From assembly GCA_029880325.1 (NCBI GenBank), contig JAOUOP010000038.1, positions 1 through 64,000 of the forward strand: a DNA stretch of 64,000 nucleotides. The letters are read 5' to 3'. Below, piece after piece: positions 17,016-25,652 of this stretch (positions are counted from its first letter, which is position 1; the number at the start of each line of letters is the position of its first letter). A model generated the notes under the pieces. The model worked only from the letters and a program-made list of their open reading frames with translations. It searched no databases and was not told where the DNA came from. This stretch comes from Myxococcales bacterium (lineage in GTDB: Bacteria; Myxococcota_A; Polyangia; Polyangiales; JAFGIB01). Position numbers and translations under genes: made by a program.

Positions 17016-18200
17016 TCAGCTCACCGCGCCGAGCGCCTGCATCAAGTCCGCGATCAACTCGTCGGGCTCCTCGATGCCCACCGCGTAACGCACCAGGCTG
17101 TCCTTGATGCCCACGGCCTCGCGCGCCTCGGTGGTCAGCTCGAAGTAGCTCATCAGCGCCGGCTGCTCCACCAGGCTCTCCACTCCGCCCAGGCTGGGGG
17201 CGATGCGTGGGATGCGCAGCCTGTCGACGAACGCCGAGGTCGCCGCCATGTCGCCGTCGAGTTCGAAGGTGACAACGCCACCGAAGCCGCGCATCAAGCG
17301 CGTGGCGACCGTATGGGAGGGGTGCGACGCCAGCGACGGATACCAGACGCGTCGAATGCGCGGGTGGCCCTCCAGGGCCTCGGCGATCGCCGTGGCCGAG
17401 ATATTGTGCTGGGCCACGCGCAACGCCAGGGTCTTGATGCCCCGCAACACCAGGAACGCCGCATGGGGATCGCAGACGGCGCCCATCATGTGGCGCACAT
17501 CGCGGATCAGCGACACCAGCCCCGCCTTGCCCGCGATCACGCCGGCCAGCACGTCGTTGTGGCCGCTGAGGTACTTGGTGGCGCTGTGGAGGATCAGATC
17601 GATGCCGTGGTCGACCGGGTTGAGGTTGATGGGCGTGGCGAAAGTGGCGTCGATCAGCGTGCGAATGCGGCGCGGCCGACACAGGGCGCTGACGGCGGGC
17701 AAATCCACCACCGTCAAATAGGGATTGGTCGGCGCCTCGCTGACCACCAGCTTGGTCTCGGGCCTGAGCGCCGCCTCCAGCGCCGCCACATCGGCCGGCG
17801 GCACCAACGTGTGCTCCACACCGAAACGCCCGAGAAAGGTGGTGACGAACTGGCGCGTGCGCCGATAACAATCGGAGAAGAGCACCACATGATCGCCGGC
17901 CTTGGTCAGCGCCAGGATCGCGCTGGTGACCGCGGCCATGCCGCTGCTAAACGCCACCGCATCCTCGGCGCCCTCGAGCATCGCCACGCGATCCTCGAGC
18001 AGGCGCACCGTCGGATTGCCGTAGCGCCCGTACTCCTCGCGCTCCTCGCGCCCTTCCATGTAGGCGACCAGCGCGGCGGTATCGCGAAAGGTATAGGTTG
18101 CCGTCTGCACGATGGGCGCGGTCAGCGCATCGTGGGCGTAACTCTCGGGCTCGGCCCCACGCACAGGTGGAGTGAGCGAGGGCCTCTTATGCTCAGGCAT
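17016..18200 (-). CDS. Cys/Met metabolism PLP-dependent enzyme
   Basis: 394 residues from ATG 18200. It has the fold of cystathionine gamma-synthase, gamma-lyase and methionine gamma-lyase. The PLP lysine is in LILHSATKYLSGHNDV; REEYGRYGNPTVRLLEDRVA and AFSSGMAAVTSAILAL are family motifs, and SLGGVESLVEQPALMSY near the end is the substrate-site signature. Sequence pattern alone does not separate synthase from lyase. It diverges from the AGCS symporter gene, so sulfur amino-acid handling and uptake may be linked. Confidence 0.9.
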   Translation of the reverse strand: MPEHKRPSLTPPVRGAEPESYAHDALTAPIVQTATYTFRDTAALVAYMEGREEREEYGRYGNPTVRLLEDRVAMLEGAEDAVAFSSGMAAVTSAILALTKAGDHVVLFSDCYRRTRQFVTTFLGRFGVEHTLVPPADVAALEAALRPETKLVVSEAPTNPYLTVVDLPAVSALCRPRRIRTLIDATFATPINLNPVDHGIDLILHSATKYLSGHNDVLAGVIAGKAGLVSLIRDVRHMMGAVCDPHAAFLVLRGIKTLALRVAQHNISATAIAEALEGHPRIRRVWYPSLASHPSHTVATRLMRGFGGVVTFELDGDMAATSAFVDRLRIPRIAPSLGGVESLVEQPALMSYFELTTEAREAVGIKDSLVRYAVGIEEPDELIADLMQALGAVS

Positions 18201-18300
18201 GGCGGCGCAGGGTAGCAGACCGCCCTGGACCCGCAAATGCGCCGCTCGCAAGCTATCAATGGGAGTCCGAAGCTCCGCGCTTGGGGTATCCTCCGCCCCG

Positions 18301-19923
18301 ATGCTACCTACGAAGGCCCCGCTCGCAGCGCTCGCGGCGCTGGTGTTGGCAACCTCCAGCATCGGCGCCGGGACAGTCGCCGCCCAGGACGCCGCAGGCG
18401 CCGAAGCAGCAGCTCCGTCCGTAGCGCCGGCCGAAAAGCCCGAAGCGCCAGCGGCTCCCACCGGCCTGCAGGCGTCGATCGACGCCGCCTTCGGCGCCTA
18501 CGTGGTCGACCCGATCGCCGGCTGGCTCTTCTGGGACATCATGTTCTGGGACAACGGCAGCGAAACCGACGCCCAGCTCCCCATCATCGTCGCCTGGCTG
18601 GTGCTGGGAGCCATCTTCTTCACCCTGCGCATGCAGTTCATCAACCTGCGCGGCTTTCGCCACGCCATCGACGTCACCCGCGGTCGCTACGATCACCCCG
18701 ATGACCCCGGCGAGGTCAGCCACTTCCAGGCCCTGGCCTCGGCGCTATCGGCCACGGTCGGGCTCGGCAACATCGCGGGCGTGGCCATCGCCGTGGCCAC
18801 CGGCGGCCCCGGTGCCGTCTTCTGGATGGTCGTCGCCGGCTTTCTCGGCATGAGCTCGAAGTTCACCGAGTGCACCCTGGGTCAGGTCTACCGCGTCGTC
18901 GACACGGACGGCCACGTCTCGGGCGGCCCCATGCGCTACCTCTCGGCGGGCCTGGCCGAACTCGGCATGGCCAGATTCGGGCGCTTTCTGGCATTCGTAT
19001 TCGCCCTGCTCTGCGTTGGCGGCAGCTTTGGCGGCGGCAACATGTTCCAGAGCAACCAAAGCTTCGCCCTGGTGAGCAACGCCGTGCCCGCGCTCAAGTC
19101 CCTGGGCTGGCTCTATGGCCTGGCCATGGCGGTGCTGGTCGGTCTGGTCATCATCGGCGGCATCAAACGCATCGGCAGCGTCGCCGGCTACATCGTACCG
19201 TTGATGTGCGGCATCTACGTGCTGGCCGGCCTCTTCATTCTCGTGGTCAACGCCGCGCGCGTGCCCGAGGCCCTGGGCACCATCGTCGGCCAGGCCTTCA
19301 ATCCCGAAGCCCAATTCGGCGGCCTGCTCGGCGTGCTCGTCACCGGCTTCAAGCGCGCCGCCTTCTCCAACGAGGCCGGCATCGGCTCGGCCTCCATCGC
19401 CCACTCGGCCGCGGCCACCGACGAACCGGTGCGCGAGGGCATCGTGGCCCTGCTCGAGCCCTTCATCGACACCATCGTCGTCTGCACCATGACGGGGCTG
19501 GTCGTGGTGGTCACCGGCGCCTACGCGGGCGGCCACGCCGACGGCGCGGCGATGACCGCCGCGGCGTTCGCATCGGTGATTCCCTGGTTTCCGAACCTGC
19601 TGGCTGTGGCCGTCTTCTTCTTCGCCTTCTCCACCATGATCTCGTGGAGCTACTACGGCGAGCGCTGCTGGACGACCCTTTTCGGAGCCAACAGCTCCCT
19701 GGTTTACAAGGTGCTGTTTTTGTTCTGCACCATGATGGGCCCGATCCTGCAGCTCGGTAACGTACTGACGTTCTCCGACCTGATGATCCTGGGCATGGCG
19801 CTACCGAACATCACCGGCCTGGTGCTCCTCGCGCCCAAGGTCAAGACGCTGCTCGACGACTACATGCTGCGTCTGCAAAGCGGCAAAATGCCACCGGTGG
19901 CGGCCGGCACGACGCCCAAGTAG
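18301..19923 (+). CDS. Sodium:alanine/glycine symporter (AGCS family)
   Basis: 540 residues from ATG 18301. An unusual cleavable-looking signal (LAALAALVLATSSIGAGTVA) and an Ala/Pro-rich linker precede the transporter core, so the protein carries an extra exported N-terminus of about 70 residues. The core has roughly ten membrane helices and the AGCS signature SATVGLGNIAGVAIAVATGG, followed by GGPMRYLSAGL and FSNEAGIGSASIAHSAAATD. The family imports small neutral amino acids with Na+. An upstream ATG at 18259 is possible but adds no conserved sequence. Confidence 0.9.
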   Translation: MLPTKAPLAALAALVLATSSIGAGTVAAQDAAGAEAAAPSVAPAEKPEAPAAPTGLQASIDAAFGAYVVDPIAGWLFWDIMFWDNGSETDAQLPIIVAWLVLGAIFFTLRMQFINLRGFRHAIDVTRGRYDHPDDPGEVSHFQALASALSATVGLGNIAGVAIAVATGGPGAVFWMVVAGFLGMSSKFTECTLGQVYRVVDTDGHVSGGPMRYLSAGLAELGMARFGRFLAFVFALLCVGGSFGGGNMFQSNQSFALVSNAVPALKSLGWLYGLAMAVLVGLVIIGGIKRIGSVAGYIVPLMCGIYVLAGLFILVVNAARVPEALGTIVGQAFNPEAQFGGLLGVLVTGFKRAAFSNEAGIGSASIAHSAAATDEPVREGIVALLEPFIDTIVVCTMTGLVVVVTGAYAGGHADGAAMTAAAFASVIPWFPNLLAVAVFFFAFSTMISWSYYGERCWTTLFGANSSLVYKVLFLFCTMMGPILQLGNVLTFSDLMILGMALPNITGLVLLAPKVKTLLDDYMLRLQSGKMPPVAAGTTPK

Positions 19924-19924
19924 C

Positions 19925-21127
19925 TCAGCAAAAGCGCGCAGGCAGCGTACGCGGGCCGCGCACCAAAAACGACGGCTGGCGTTCGAGGCGTCCGTGGTCG
20001 ACGGCAAACGCCGGCAAGCGTGTGAAAACCGCAGTCAGCGCAGTGATCGCCTCCAACCGCGCCAGCGAGGCGCCCAGGCAGTAGTGGTTACCGAAACCGA
20101 AGGCCAAGTGCGCGCTGCTGTCGCGCTCCATGTCGAAGCGATCGGGCTCGGCGAAGCGCTCGGGATCGCGATTGGCCGCGCCCAGCATGGCCATCACGAA
20201 AGAGCCCTTGGTGATGGTCTCGCCGTGCAGCTCCACATCTTGCTTGGCCATGCGGTTGACCAGCTGCACCGGCGGGTCGTAGCGCAGGGTCTCCTCGACG
20301 AAGTCGCGGATGCGCTCGGGCTGCTCGCGCACGGCCGCCAGCGCCTCGGGGTGGGCCTCGGCGGCCAGCACAGCATTGCCGATCAGGTTCGTGGTGGTCT
20401 CTGCGCCAGCGATGAGCAGCAGCGTGGCGAAGGCGAAGACCTGGTCGGCGCTCAGGATGCCGTCTTCTTCTTCGGCGTGGATGAGCAAGCTGATCAGATC
20501 CTCGCCGGGCGCCTTTCGACGCGCCTCGATCTGCTCGAGGATATGGTCGCGAAACTCCACGATGTTTTGGCGATCCTGATCGCTGCGCCGGAAGCCACCG
20601 CCGGTCGAGCCGATCACCATGGTATCGGCCCAGCGCTTGAAGTCATGGCGCCGCGACGGATCGAGCCCCAGCAGCTCCGCGATCACCGTCACCGGCAGGG
20701 GCACCGCCAGGTCGGCGATCAAATCGAACTCGGCCTTGGCTTCGAGCTTGGCCTCGATGGCCGCTACCAACTCGTCGGTCAAGCGCTGAATGCTGGGCTC
20801 GAGCCGCGCCACCATACGCGGCGTGAAACCGCGGCTGATGATGCGCCGCTGCTCGGTATGAACCGGCGGGTCCTGGGAGATCAGCGAGCCGGCGCCGGGA
20901 ATCGGATTGCCCTGGCGGTCGCTGCGCGGTGCCGCCCCACCCATGGCCTCCGACGAGAAAAGCTCGGGGCTACGCAAGACGAATTGCACGTCCTGGTGCC
21001 GGCTCACCGCCACAAAGCCCATCGGATGGCGAAAGACCGGCGCCTCGGTGCGCAGCCGGGCGTAGGTCGGATAGGGATTTTCGCGCATCTCGCTGGAGAG
21101 CAGGTTCAGCTCGAGCTTCTCGGTCAT
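19925..21127 (-). CDS. Cytochrome P450
   Basis: 400 residues, the usual size of a soluble bacterial P450. The I-helix oxygen-binding motif is LLIAGAETTTNL, the K-helix ExxR is in ETLRYDPP, and the haem loop FGFGNHYCLGASLAR places the thiolate ligand at Cys350. AAGGG precedes the ATG. It monooxygenates an unknown hydrophobic substrate and needs ferredoxin partners not encoded here. It lies 31 bp after the LDLa lipoprotein gene on the same strand, possibly co-transcribed; no biosynthetic cluster is evident. Confidence 0.95.
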   Translation of the reverse strand: MTEKLELNLLSSEMRENPYPTYARLRTEAPVFRHPMGFVAVSRHQDVQFVLRSPELFSSEAMGGAAPRSDRQGNPIPGAGSLISQDPPVHTEQRRIISRGFTPRMVARLEPSIQRLTDELVAAIEAKLEAKAEFDLIADLAVPLPVTVIAELLGLDPSRRHDFKRWADTMVIGSTGGGFRRSDQDRQNIVEFRDHILEQIEARRKAPGEDLISLLIHAEEEDGILSADQVFAFATLLLIAGAETTTNLIGNAVLAAEAHPEALAAVREQPERIRDFVEETLRYDPPVQLVNRMAKQDVELHGETITKGSFVMAMLGAANRDPERFAEPDRFDMERDSSAHLAFGFGNHYCLGASLARLEAITALTAVFTRLPAFAVDHGRLERQPSFLVRGPRTLPARFC

Positions 21128-21158
21128 GGCCCTTTTTTACCACCGCCAGGACCAGATG

Positions 21159-21935
21159 CTATAGGCCGGGGCATAGGGGCTCAGCACAGCCGTTCTCGTC
21201 GCCTGCGTCAGCGCAATCAGACTCGCCGTCGCACTGCCAGTTGGCCGGGATCTCCACACCATCGGAACATACGTAGCGGGTCAGCTCTGGACAGCCGATC
21301 TCATCGGAGCCGTCCTCGCAGTCCAGTTCACCGTCGCACTGCCAGCTGAGCGGAACCTGCTCACCGGAAGCGCAGGCAAACCCCTCCTCGCCGCAGTCCA
21401 GCTCGTCGCTGAGATCGTCGCAGTCGGGAACACCGTCGCAGCGCCAGCCCGCGAGAATCGTGGAGCCGTCGCCACAGACGAAGTCTTCGCCCTCACAGGC
21501 GGCCAGGCAGTCGATGACCTGAAGATCGAGCAACGCCGGTGGAAGCGGCTCGAAGGTCTGGGTGCAAAGCAGAAACTCCAGGTCTCCGCACGGAGCCGAA
21601 GAGGCACAGCTGGCCTCGCATCGCTCGCGCTCGTTGACGGGCTCCTCGCAGGGAAAGGTACCTTCGGTGATCAGACCGCAGCCGCTCAGGGTCGAGACAA
21701 AGTCGCGGCAGAAGGAACCGCCGGTACCGGCGGAACCGCCGGTGCCGGCCCCCGACGACACGGAACCCACCCCCAAACTGGCCCCGGTCGACGCAGGCGA
21801 CGGGCCGCTCGAACCCGACGCCGAGGGTCCGGACGTCGCCGAGGGACCGCCCTCCCCGCCGCCGCTGGTATTGAGGCAGCCACTGATCACGAGCGCGAAG
21901 GCCACAAGCGAAGGAAAACCAATTTGGGCGGGCAT
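21159..21935 (-). CDS. Lipoprotein with three LDL-receptor class A modules
   Basis: 258 residues from ATG 21935 with GGAG at good spacing. The lipoprotein signal ends ALVISGC. A long Gly/Ser/Pro linker follows, then a Cys-rich region (FCRDFVSTLSGCGLI to CLAACEG), then three LDLa modules of about 38 residues: FVCGDGSTILAGWRCDGVPD, FACASGEQVPLSWQCDGELD and YVCSDGVEIPANWQCDGESD. Each ends with the calcium-binding acidic pattern (CDDLSDELDC, CEDGSDEIGC, CADAGDENGC). The modules bind Ca2+ and protein ligands in animals; they are rare in bacteria. A surface adhesion role is inferred. Confidence 0.88.
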   Translation of the reverse strand: MPAQIGFPSLVAFALVISGCLNTSGGGEGGPSATSGPSASGSSGPSPASTGASLGVGSVSSGAGTGGSAGTGGSFCRDFVSTLSGCGLITEGTFPCEEPVNERERCEASCASSAPCGDLEFLLCTQTFEPLPPALLDLQVIDCLAACEGEDFVCGDGSTILAGWRCDGVPDCDDLSDELDCGEEGFACASGEQVPLSWQCDGELDCEDGSDEIGCPELTRYVCSDGVEIPANWQCDGESDCADAGDENGCAEPLCPGL

Positions 21936-22030
21936 CTGGAACTCCGATTCCGCCGCCGGAGCGAGTCCGCCCGGGCGACTGCACATTCCATGGCACACGC
22001 GCAAGGCCGCCCTGTCAAGCCGACGCCGGC

Positions 22031-23239
22031 TCACTGCGCCTGCCGCAGCGCACCGCTCTTCACGGCGACCACCGGCTTGAGCAGCAGCATGAAGAGCAGG
22101 CCACCGGCACACCAGATACCGAGGCTGAGCACCACCTCGACCGGCTTGGGCACATATTCCACGATCTCGCCCAGGGGGCTCGGGATGAAACCGGGGATCA
22201 CCAACCCCATGCCCTTTTCGATCCACACCCCGATCACGGTCATGCCGCAGGCCACGAGCAGCGGCCCCGTGCGACGAGCCAGGGGCGGCAACATCAGCAC
22301 CGCCACCGCCAAAAGCTCCAGCGAAAGCGCCGTGTAGAACCAGGGCACGAGCGCGCGCGCTTCGCCGAGCCCCAGGAAGAGATAGCGGGCCGAAAGCGAG
22401 TGATGGGTGGGCCGGTAGAGTTCGGTGAAGACCTCCGCCCCCAGCATGATCAGATTCACCTGCAACGCGGCGGTCACGATGCGCGTGAGCAGCGTGCGCA
22501 CCTCGGGCGCCAGCGAAAGGCTGGTGCGGTGGTCGACCAGGTGCAAAATGCCCAACAGCAGCGCCGGACCCGACGCGAACGCCGACGCCAAAAAGCGCGG
22601 CGCCAGGAGCGCACTGTGCCAGAAGGGCCGCGCCACATCGGCCACGAAGAGAAAAGCCGTGACCACGTGCAGCGCGATGGCCCACAGAATCGCCAGCCCG
22701 ATGGCGGGCCCTATCACCCGCGGCGCCGCCTCGCGCTGCCGGTATTCGCGATAGAGTACGTAGCCAGGGATAGCCAAATTAATCGCGGCATAGCCCGGCA
22801 CGACGATCACATCCCAGGCCAGGAGCGAACCCGGAAAGTTCAAGCTGCCCAGAAGCGGCAGCATCAACAGCATGCGATCGGGGCGCCCCAGATCCACGAT
22901 CACGAAGAGCAGCGCCGCAAAGCAGGCCGCCACCGCCAGCACCTCCGCCACCAGCACGATGCGCTTGCTGGGGTCGTGGTGGAAGACATAGACCGGAATG
23001 ATCACCATCACCGCGGCCGCCGCGACGCCGACCAGGAACGTGAAGTTGGCGATGTAGGCGCCCCAGGCCACGTGATCGCACATCCCCGTCACGATCAGCC
23101 CCTCGCGCAGTTGCTCCAGATAGGCGAAGAAGCCCGCGACGACACCGGCGCCGAGCAGCGCCAACCCCGCCCAGTAGACGGGCCCACCGCGCTTCATCTC
23201 ACGCAGGCAGGCGACGCAGAATCGAAAAAACTCACCCAT
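22031..23239 (-). CDS. NrfD/PsrC-family membrane subunit
   Basis: 402 residues with about ten membrane helices. Features include CDHVAWGAYIANFTFLVGVA, LGRPDRMLLMLPLLGSLNFP and WIEKGMGLVIPGFIPSPLGE, typical of quinone-interacting NrfD/PsrC/DsrP/HmcC subunits. It starts three bases after the stop of the Fe-S gene. Together with the Fe-S protein, tetraheme lipoprotein and cytochrome c it would pass electrons between the quinone pool and periplasmic cytochromes. No molybdopterin or other catalytic subunit is encoded beside it. Confidence 0.92.
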   Translation of the reverse strand: MGEFFRFCVACLREMKRGGPVYWAGLALLGAGVVAGFFAYLEQLREGLIVTGMCDHVAWGAYIANFTFLVGVAAAAVMVIIPVYVFHHDPSKRIVLVAEVLAVAACFAALLFVIVDLGRPDRMLLMLPLLGSLNFPGSLLAWDVIVVPGYAAINLAIPGYVLYREYRQREAAPRVIGPAIGLAILWAIALHVVTAFLFVADVARPFWHSALLAPRFLASAFASGPALLLGILHLVDHRTSLSLAPEVRTLLTRIVTAALQVNLIMLGAEVFTELYRPTHHSLSARYLFLGLGEARALVPWFYTALSLELLAVAVLMLPPLARRTGPLLVACGMTVIGVWIEKGMGLVIPGFIPSPLGEIVEYVPKPVEVVLSLGIWCAGGLLFMLLLKPVVAVKSGALRQAQ

Positions 23240-23242
23240 GGC

Positions 23243-24184
23243 TCAGCCCGCGAAATACCAAAATTTGGGTTCGGTCCCGAGCTCCTCCTTGAGCCGGAAG
23301 ACCGTCTTGTTTTCGAGCACGTAGCGAATCGGACTGTCCGGATCGAGCAGATTGCCGAAAACTCGCGCACCCGTGGGGCAGGCCTGCTGACAGGCCGGCA
23401 GCTCGCCCTTGCGCGTGCGTTGAATGCAGAAACTGCACTTTTCGACCACCCCCCGGGGACGCGGCCGATTGCCCAGGTAGTGGGTCTGACGGTTGAGTTC
23501 CTCGGCCGGCACCGACGGCGACTTCCAGTTGAAGCGCCGGGCCCAGTAGGGGCAGGCGGTCATGCAATAGCGGCAGCCGATGCAGTGGTCGTAATCGATG
23601 ACCACGATGCCGTCGGGCTCCATCCAGGTGGCGTCCACGGGACAGGCCTGTACGCAGGGCGGATCGTCGCATTGAAAACACTGCACCGGCAGATAGCGCT
23701 TGCCGGGCTGGGGCACCTGCTCGGGGTCGTAATCGCTGACGCCGGCGCTCAGCTTGACTTCGTTGCCCTCGATCTCGAGCACGCGGATATACTGGATCTC
23801 CGGATCGCGCCCCAGGTTGTTCTCGCGCGCGCAGGCGTGCACACAGTCGCGATAGCCGCGGCAGCGATCGAGGCTGAGCGCATAACCAAAGACCACCCCC
23901 TCGGGGGCCGGCGTGGTCTCGACCGTCACCTCGCCGCCGTATTGCCGACCGTACTTGCGCTCAAGGCGCGCCACCATGGCACTGACCTCGGCGCGACTCA
24001 TCTCGCGGTAGTGCTCTCGAAAGAGCGACCAAAAGCCGGGGCTATCGCTGGCTTCGGCCGCCTCTCCCAGGGCCTTGGCCGCGCTCAGCGCAACGCCACC
24101 GGCGCCGGCCACGGCCCCCGCCCCCAGCACCTTCAGCAGATCGCGGCGCGAATGGCGCGGCCCATCGGCGTTCCTGTCGCTCAT
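23243..24184 (-). CDS. Tat-exported 4Fe-4S ferredoxin-type subunit
   Basis: 313 residues from ATG 24184, overlapping the previous stop (ATGA). A Tat signal (SRRDLLKVLGAGAVAGAGG) starts it. Iron-sulfur ligand sets are CFQCDDPPCVQACP, CIGCRYCMTACP and CSFC with a later CQQACP, each complete. The first set reads CRGYRDCVHAC, where Tyr stands in place of the second Cys, so that cluster may be [3Fe-4S] or absent. The protein resembles DsrO/NrfC/PsrB electron-transfer subunits and must pair with the NrfD protein that follows. Confidence 0.92.
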   Translation of the reverse strand: MSDRNADGPRHSRRDLLKVLGAGAVAGAGGVALSAAKALGEAAEASDSPGFWSLFREHYREMSRAEVSAMVARLERKYGRQYGGEVTVETTPAPEGVVFGYALSLDRCRGYRDCVHACARENNLGRDPEIQYIRVLEIEGNEVKLSAGVSDYDPEQVPQPGKRYLPVQCFQCDDPPCVQACPVDATWMEPDGIVVIDYDHCIGCRYCMTACPYWARRFNWKSPSVPAEELNRQTHYLGNRPRPRGVVEKCSFCIQRTRKGELPACQQACPTGARVFGNLLDPDSPIRYVLENKTVFRLKEELGTEPKFWYFAG

Positions 24185-24852
24185 GGTTTGCGCTCCTGCG
24201 CGCGGCGATGGCCGGCGCCGTGGGATAGTGCGCGCTGCAACATGATCGGCGCTGGCAGGTCCGCCCGCGGTCGTGGCGGCGCCGCCGGCCTGCGCCCCAT
24301 CAGCCCCGGAGCATGGGCGCGATGGCAGGCCAGACAGCTGAGCAAGCGCCCCTCCCCGCGGTAACTGCCCAGACGCTTGCCATGCACCCCGAAGGCCGCA
24401 TCGCGCGCCACATCCATATGACAGCGCCCGCACAGCCGCTCCGGCTCGGTCCCATCGATACTCTCACCGCGGCCGCCCGCGAAGCGGTCGCGCTGGCGGG
24501 CGTCATGGCAGTCGAGACACCACAGGCCACCGGCACCATGGCCCAGCGCGAGCGTCTCGTGGGCATCCTCCAGGCGCCGGGGCTCGAGATTCAGCTCCTC
24601 TTCGGGATCGTGGCAATCGCTGCAGGGAAACTCGGCGCTCTGGGGCAGGCCGGCATCGGGGCTGATGAAGCGATGCGGCGGCGGCTTGCGGCGCCGGTGG
24701 CGCATCCGGGGGGCGCCGGCGTCGACCACCTGCGAGTGCGAGCGCAACGCGCCACGCCCCTGCGCGGTCTCGGCCGATGATTCAGCGGGCGCGCAGCCGG
24801 GCCCCGCGAGCAGCGCCCAGGCGACAAGAGCTACTTGAGAGAAGCCAACCAG
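24181..24852 (-). CDS. Tetraheme cytochrome c lipoprotein
   Basis: About 223 residues. Four CxxCH haem sites are visible: CSDCH, CLDCH, CGRCH and CLACH, with additional His residues for axial ligation. A lipoprotein signal (VALVAWALLAGPGC) overlaps the end of the cytochrome c gene in another frame. No ATG, GTG or close TTG precedes that signal; a CTG at 24852 is used here and a TTG further upstream is possible, so the start is weak. The C-terminus overlaps the Fe-S gene by four bases. It is likely the periplasmic electron wire of the NrfD module, comparable in place to DsrJ. Confidence 0.82.
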   Translation of the reverse strand: MVGFSQVALVAWALLAGPGCAPAESSAETAQGRGALRSHSQVVDAGAPRMRHRRRKPPPHRFISPDAGLPQSAEFPCSDCHDPEEELNLEPRRLEDAHETLALGHGAGGLWCLDCHDARQRDRFAGGRGESIDGTEPERLCGRCHMDVARDAAFGVHGKRLGSYRGEGRLLSCLACHRAHAPGLMGRRPAAPPRPRADLPAPIMLQRALSHGAGHRRAQERKP

Positions 24853-25166
24853 GCGGCCACGGCCTTCAGCTCCGCGTCGCTGCCACCGAACTTCTTCTTG
24901 TGCTTCTTGCCGTCGAGCTCCTTCTTCTTCTGCAGATAGCCCTCGATCCAAGCACCATCGTGACGCTTGCCCACCCCGGCCAGATCCTTCTTGCCCCCCT
25001 TCACCCCGGGCGCCGAGTGGCACTTGGTGCACTTCTGATCCTGGAAGACCTGCTTGCCATCGCCCTTGTCCTCGGCCGCGGCGGCCGCGGGCACGGCCAG
25101 CGCGAAGCTGAAGAGCAACGCCGAACGCAGTGTACGGTTGGAACAATGATGGGCAATCGCGGTCAT
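24831..25166 (-). CDS. Monoheme cytochrome c
   Basis: 111 residues from ATG 25166 with AAGGAG at good spacing. The Sec signal (TLRSALLFSFALAVPAAAAA) precedes a class I cytochrome c domain with CTKCHSAPG and a Lys-rich middle. No obvious methionine follows the haem site, so the sixth ligand is not clear. It is the first gene of the redox operon (25166 down to 22031) and probably shuttles electrons to or from the tetraheme protein. Confidence 0.88.
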   Translation of the reverse strand: MTAIAHHCSNRTLRSALLFSFALAVPAAAAAEDKGDGKQVFQDQKCTKCHSAPGVKGGKKDLAGVGKRHDGAWIEGYLQKKKELDGKKHKKKFGGSDAELKAVAAWLASLK

Positions 25167-25652
25167 GGTCGTGCTCCTTGGACGGCACCGTACCGAAACT
25201 ATTCCCGCCCCCGGGCGGATTTGCGTGGCACCCGGGAGGCGCCGGTAAAGAGAGCTGGAGCATATCAAGAAGGCGCTGGGGACAAAGAAAGCCGGCAAGC
25301 GGTGGCGTGGCCGCGCAACGTTCAGGTACGCACCGGGCGGGGCTCCGCCAGAAGTGCGGAGCCTCGCTCAGGTCGCCGGGCAGCGGGCGGCGGGCTCCGG
25401 TTTCACGCTCCAGACGCACCGGCCATACCCGAGGTTTTGCCAGTCAAATCAACAATTTAGTGGCCACTCCCCAATCGCTTCGAGAGCCGCAGCCCGCCCG
25501 GCGCCGCCCGACGCCACAAAACACCCACAGCCACCTACCTTTCGCTCAACGGCTGTGTTAAGACCACCACCAAGGGACGCGAGCTCCCGGTAAATCGATT
25601 TTTTTTTCGATTTGCCGAAACCGGCGGGGGGCTGCGGCCGATAACAGCCCAC
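25167..25652. other. 486-bp non-coding divergent region
   Basis: It separates the redox operon (minus) from the PEGA-led operon (plus) and should hold both promoters. The visible features are an AT-rich pocket around 25441-25465, an interrupted inverted repeat CACAGCC/GGCTGTG (25526-25557), and the T-loop hairpin at 25589-25616. No gene is supported. Confidence 0.6.
25589..25616. promoter_or_regulatory. Hairpin with an all-T loop upstream of the PEGA operon
   Basis: GGTAAATCGA (25589-25598) pairs with TCGATTTGCC (25607-25616), nine of ten positions Watson-Crick and one G-T. The loop is eight T. It lies 37-64 bases before the GTG at 25653. It could be an operator or an element of the 5' leader; the loop position argues against an ordinary terminator. 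Confidence 0.35.

Noticed and set aside
22400-24364. 654-residue open frame on the plus strand
   Set aside because: It is antisense to the NrfD and Fe-S genes, whose motifs are unmistakable; composition is low-complexity His/Arg/Gln.
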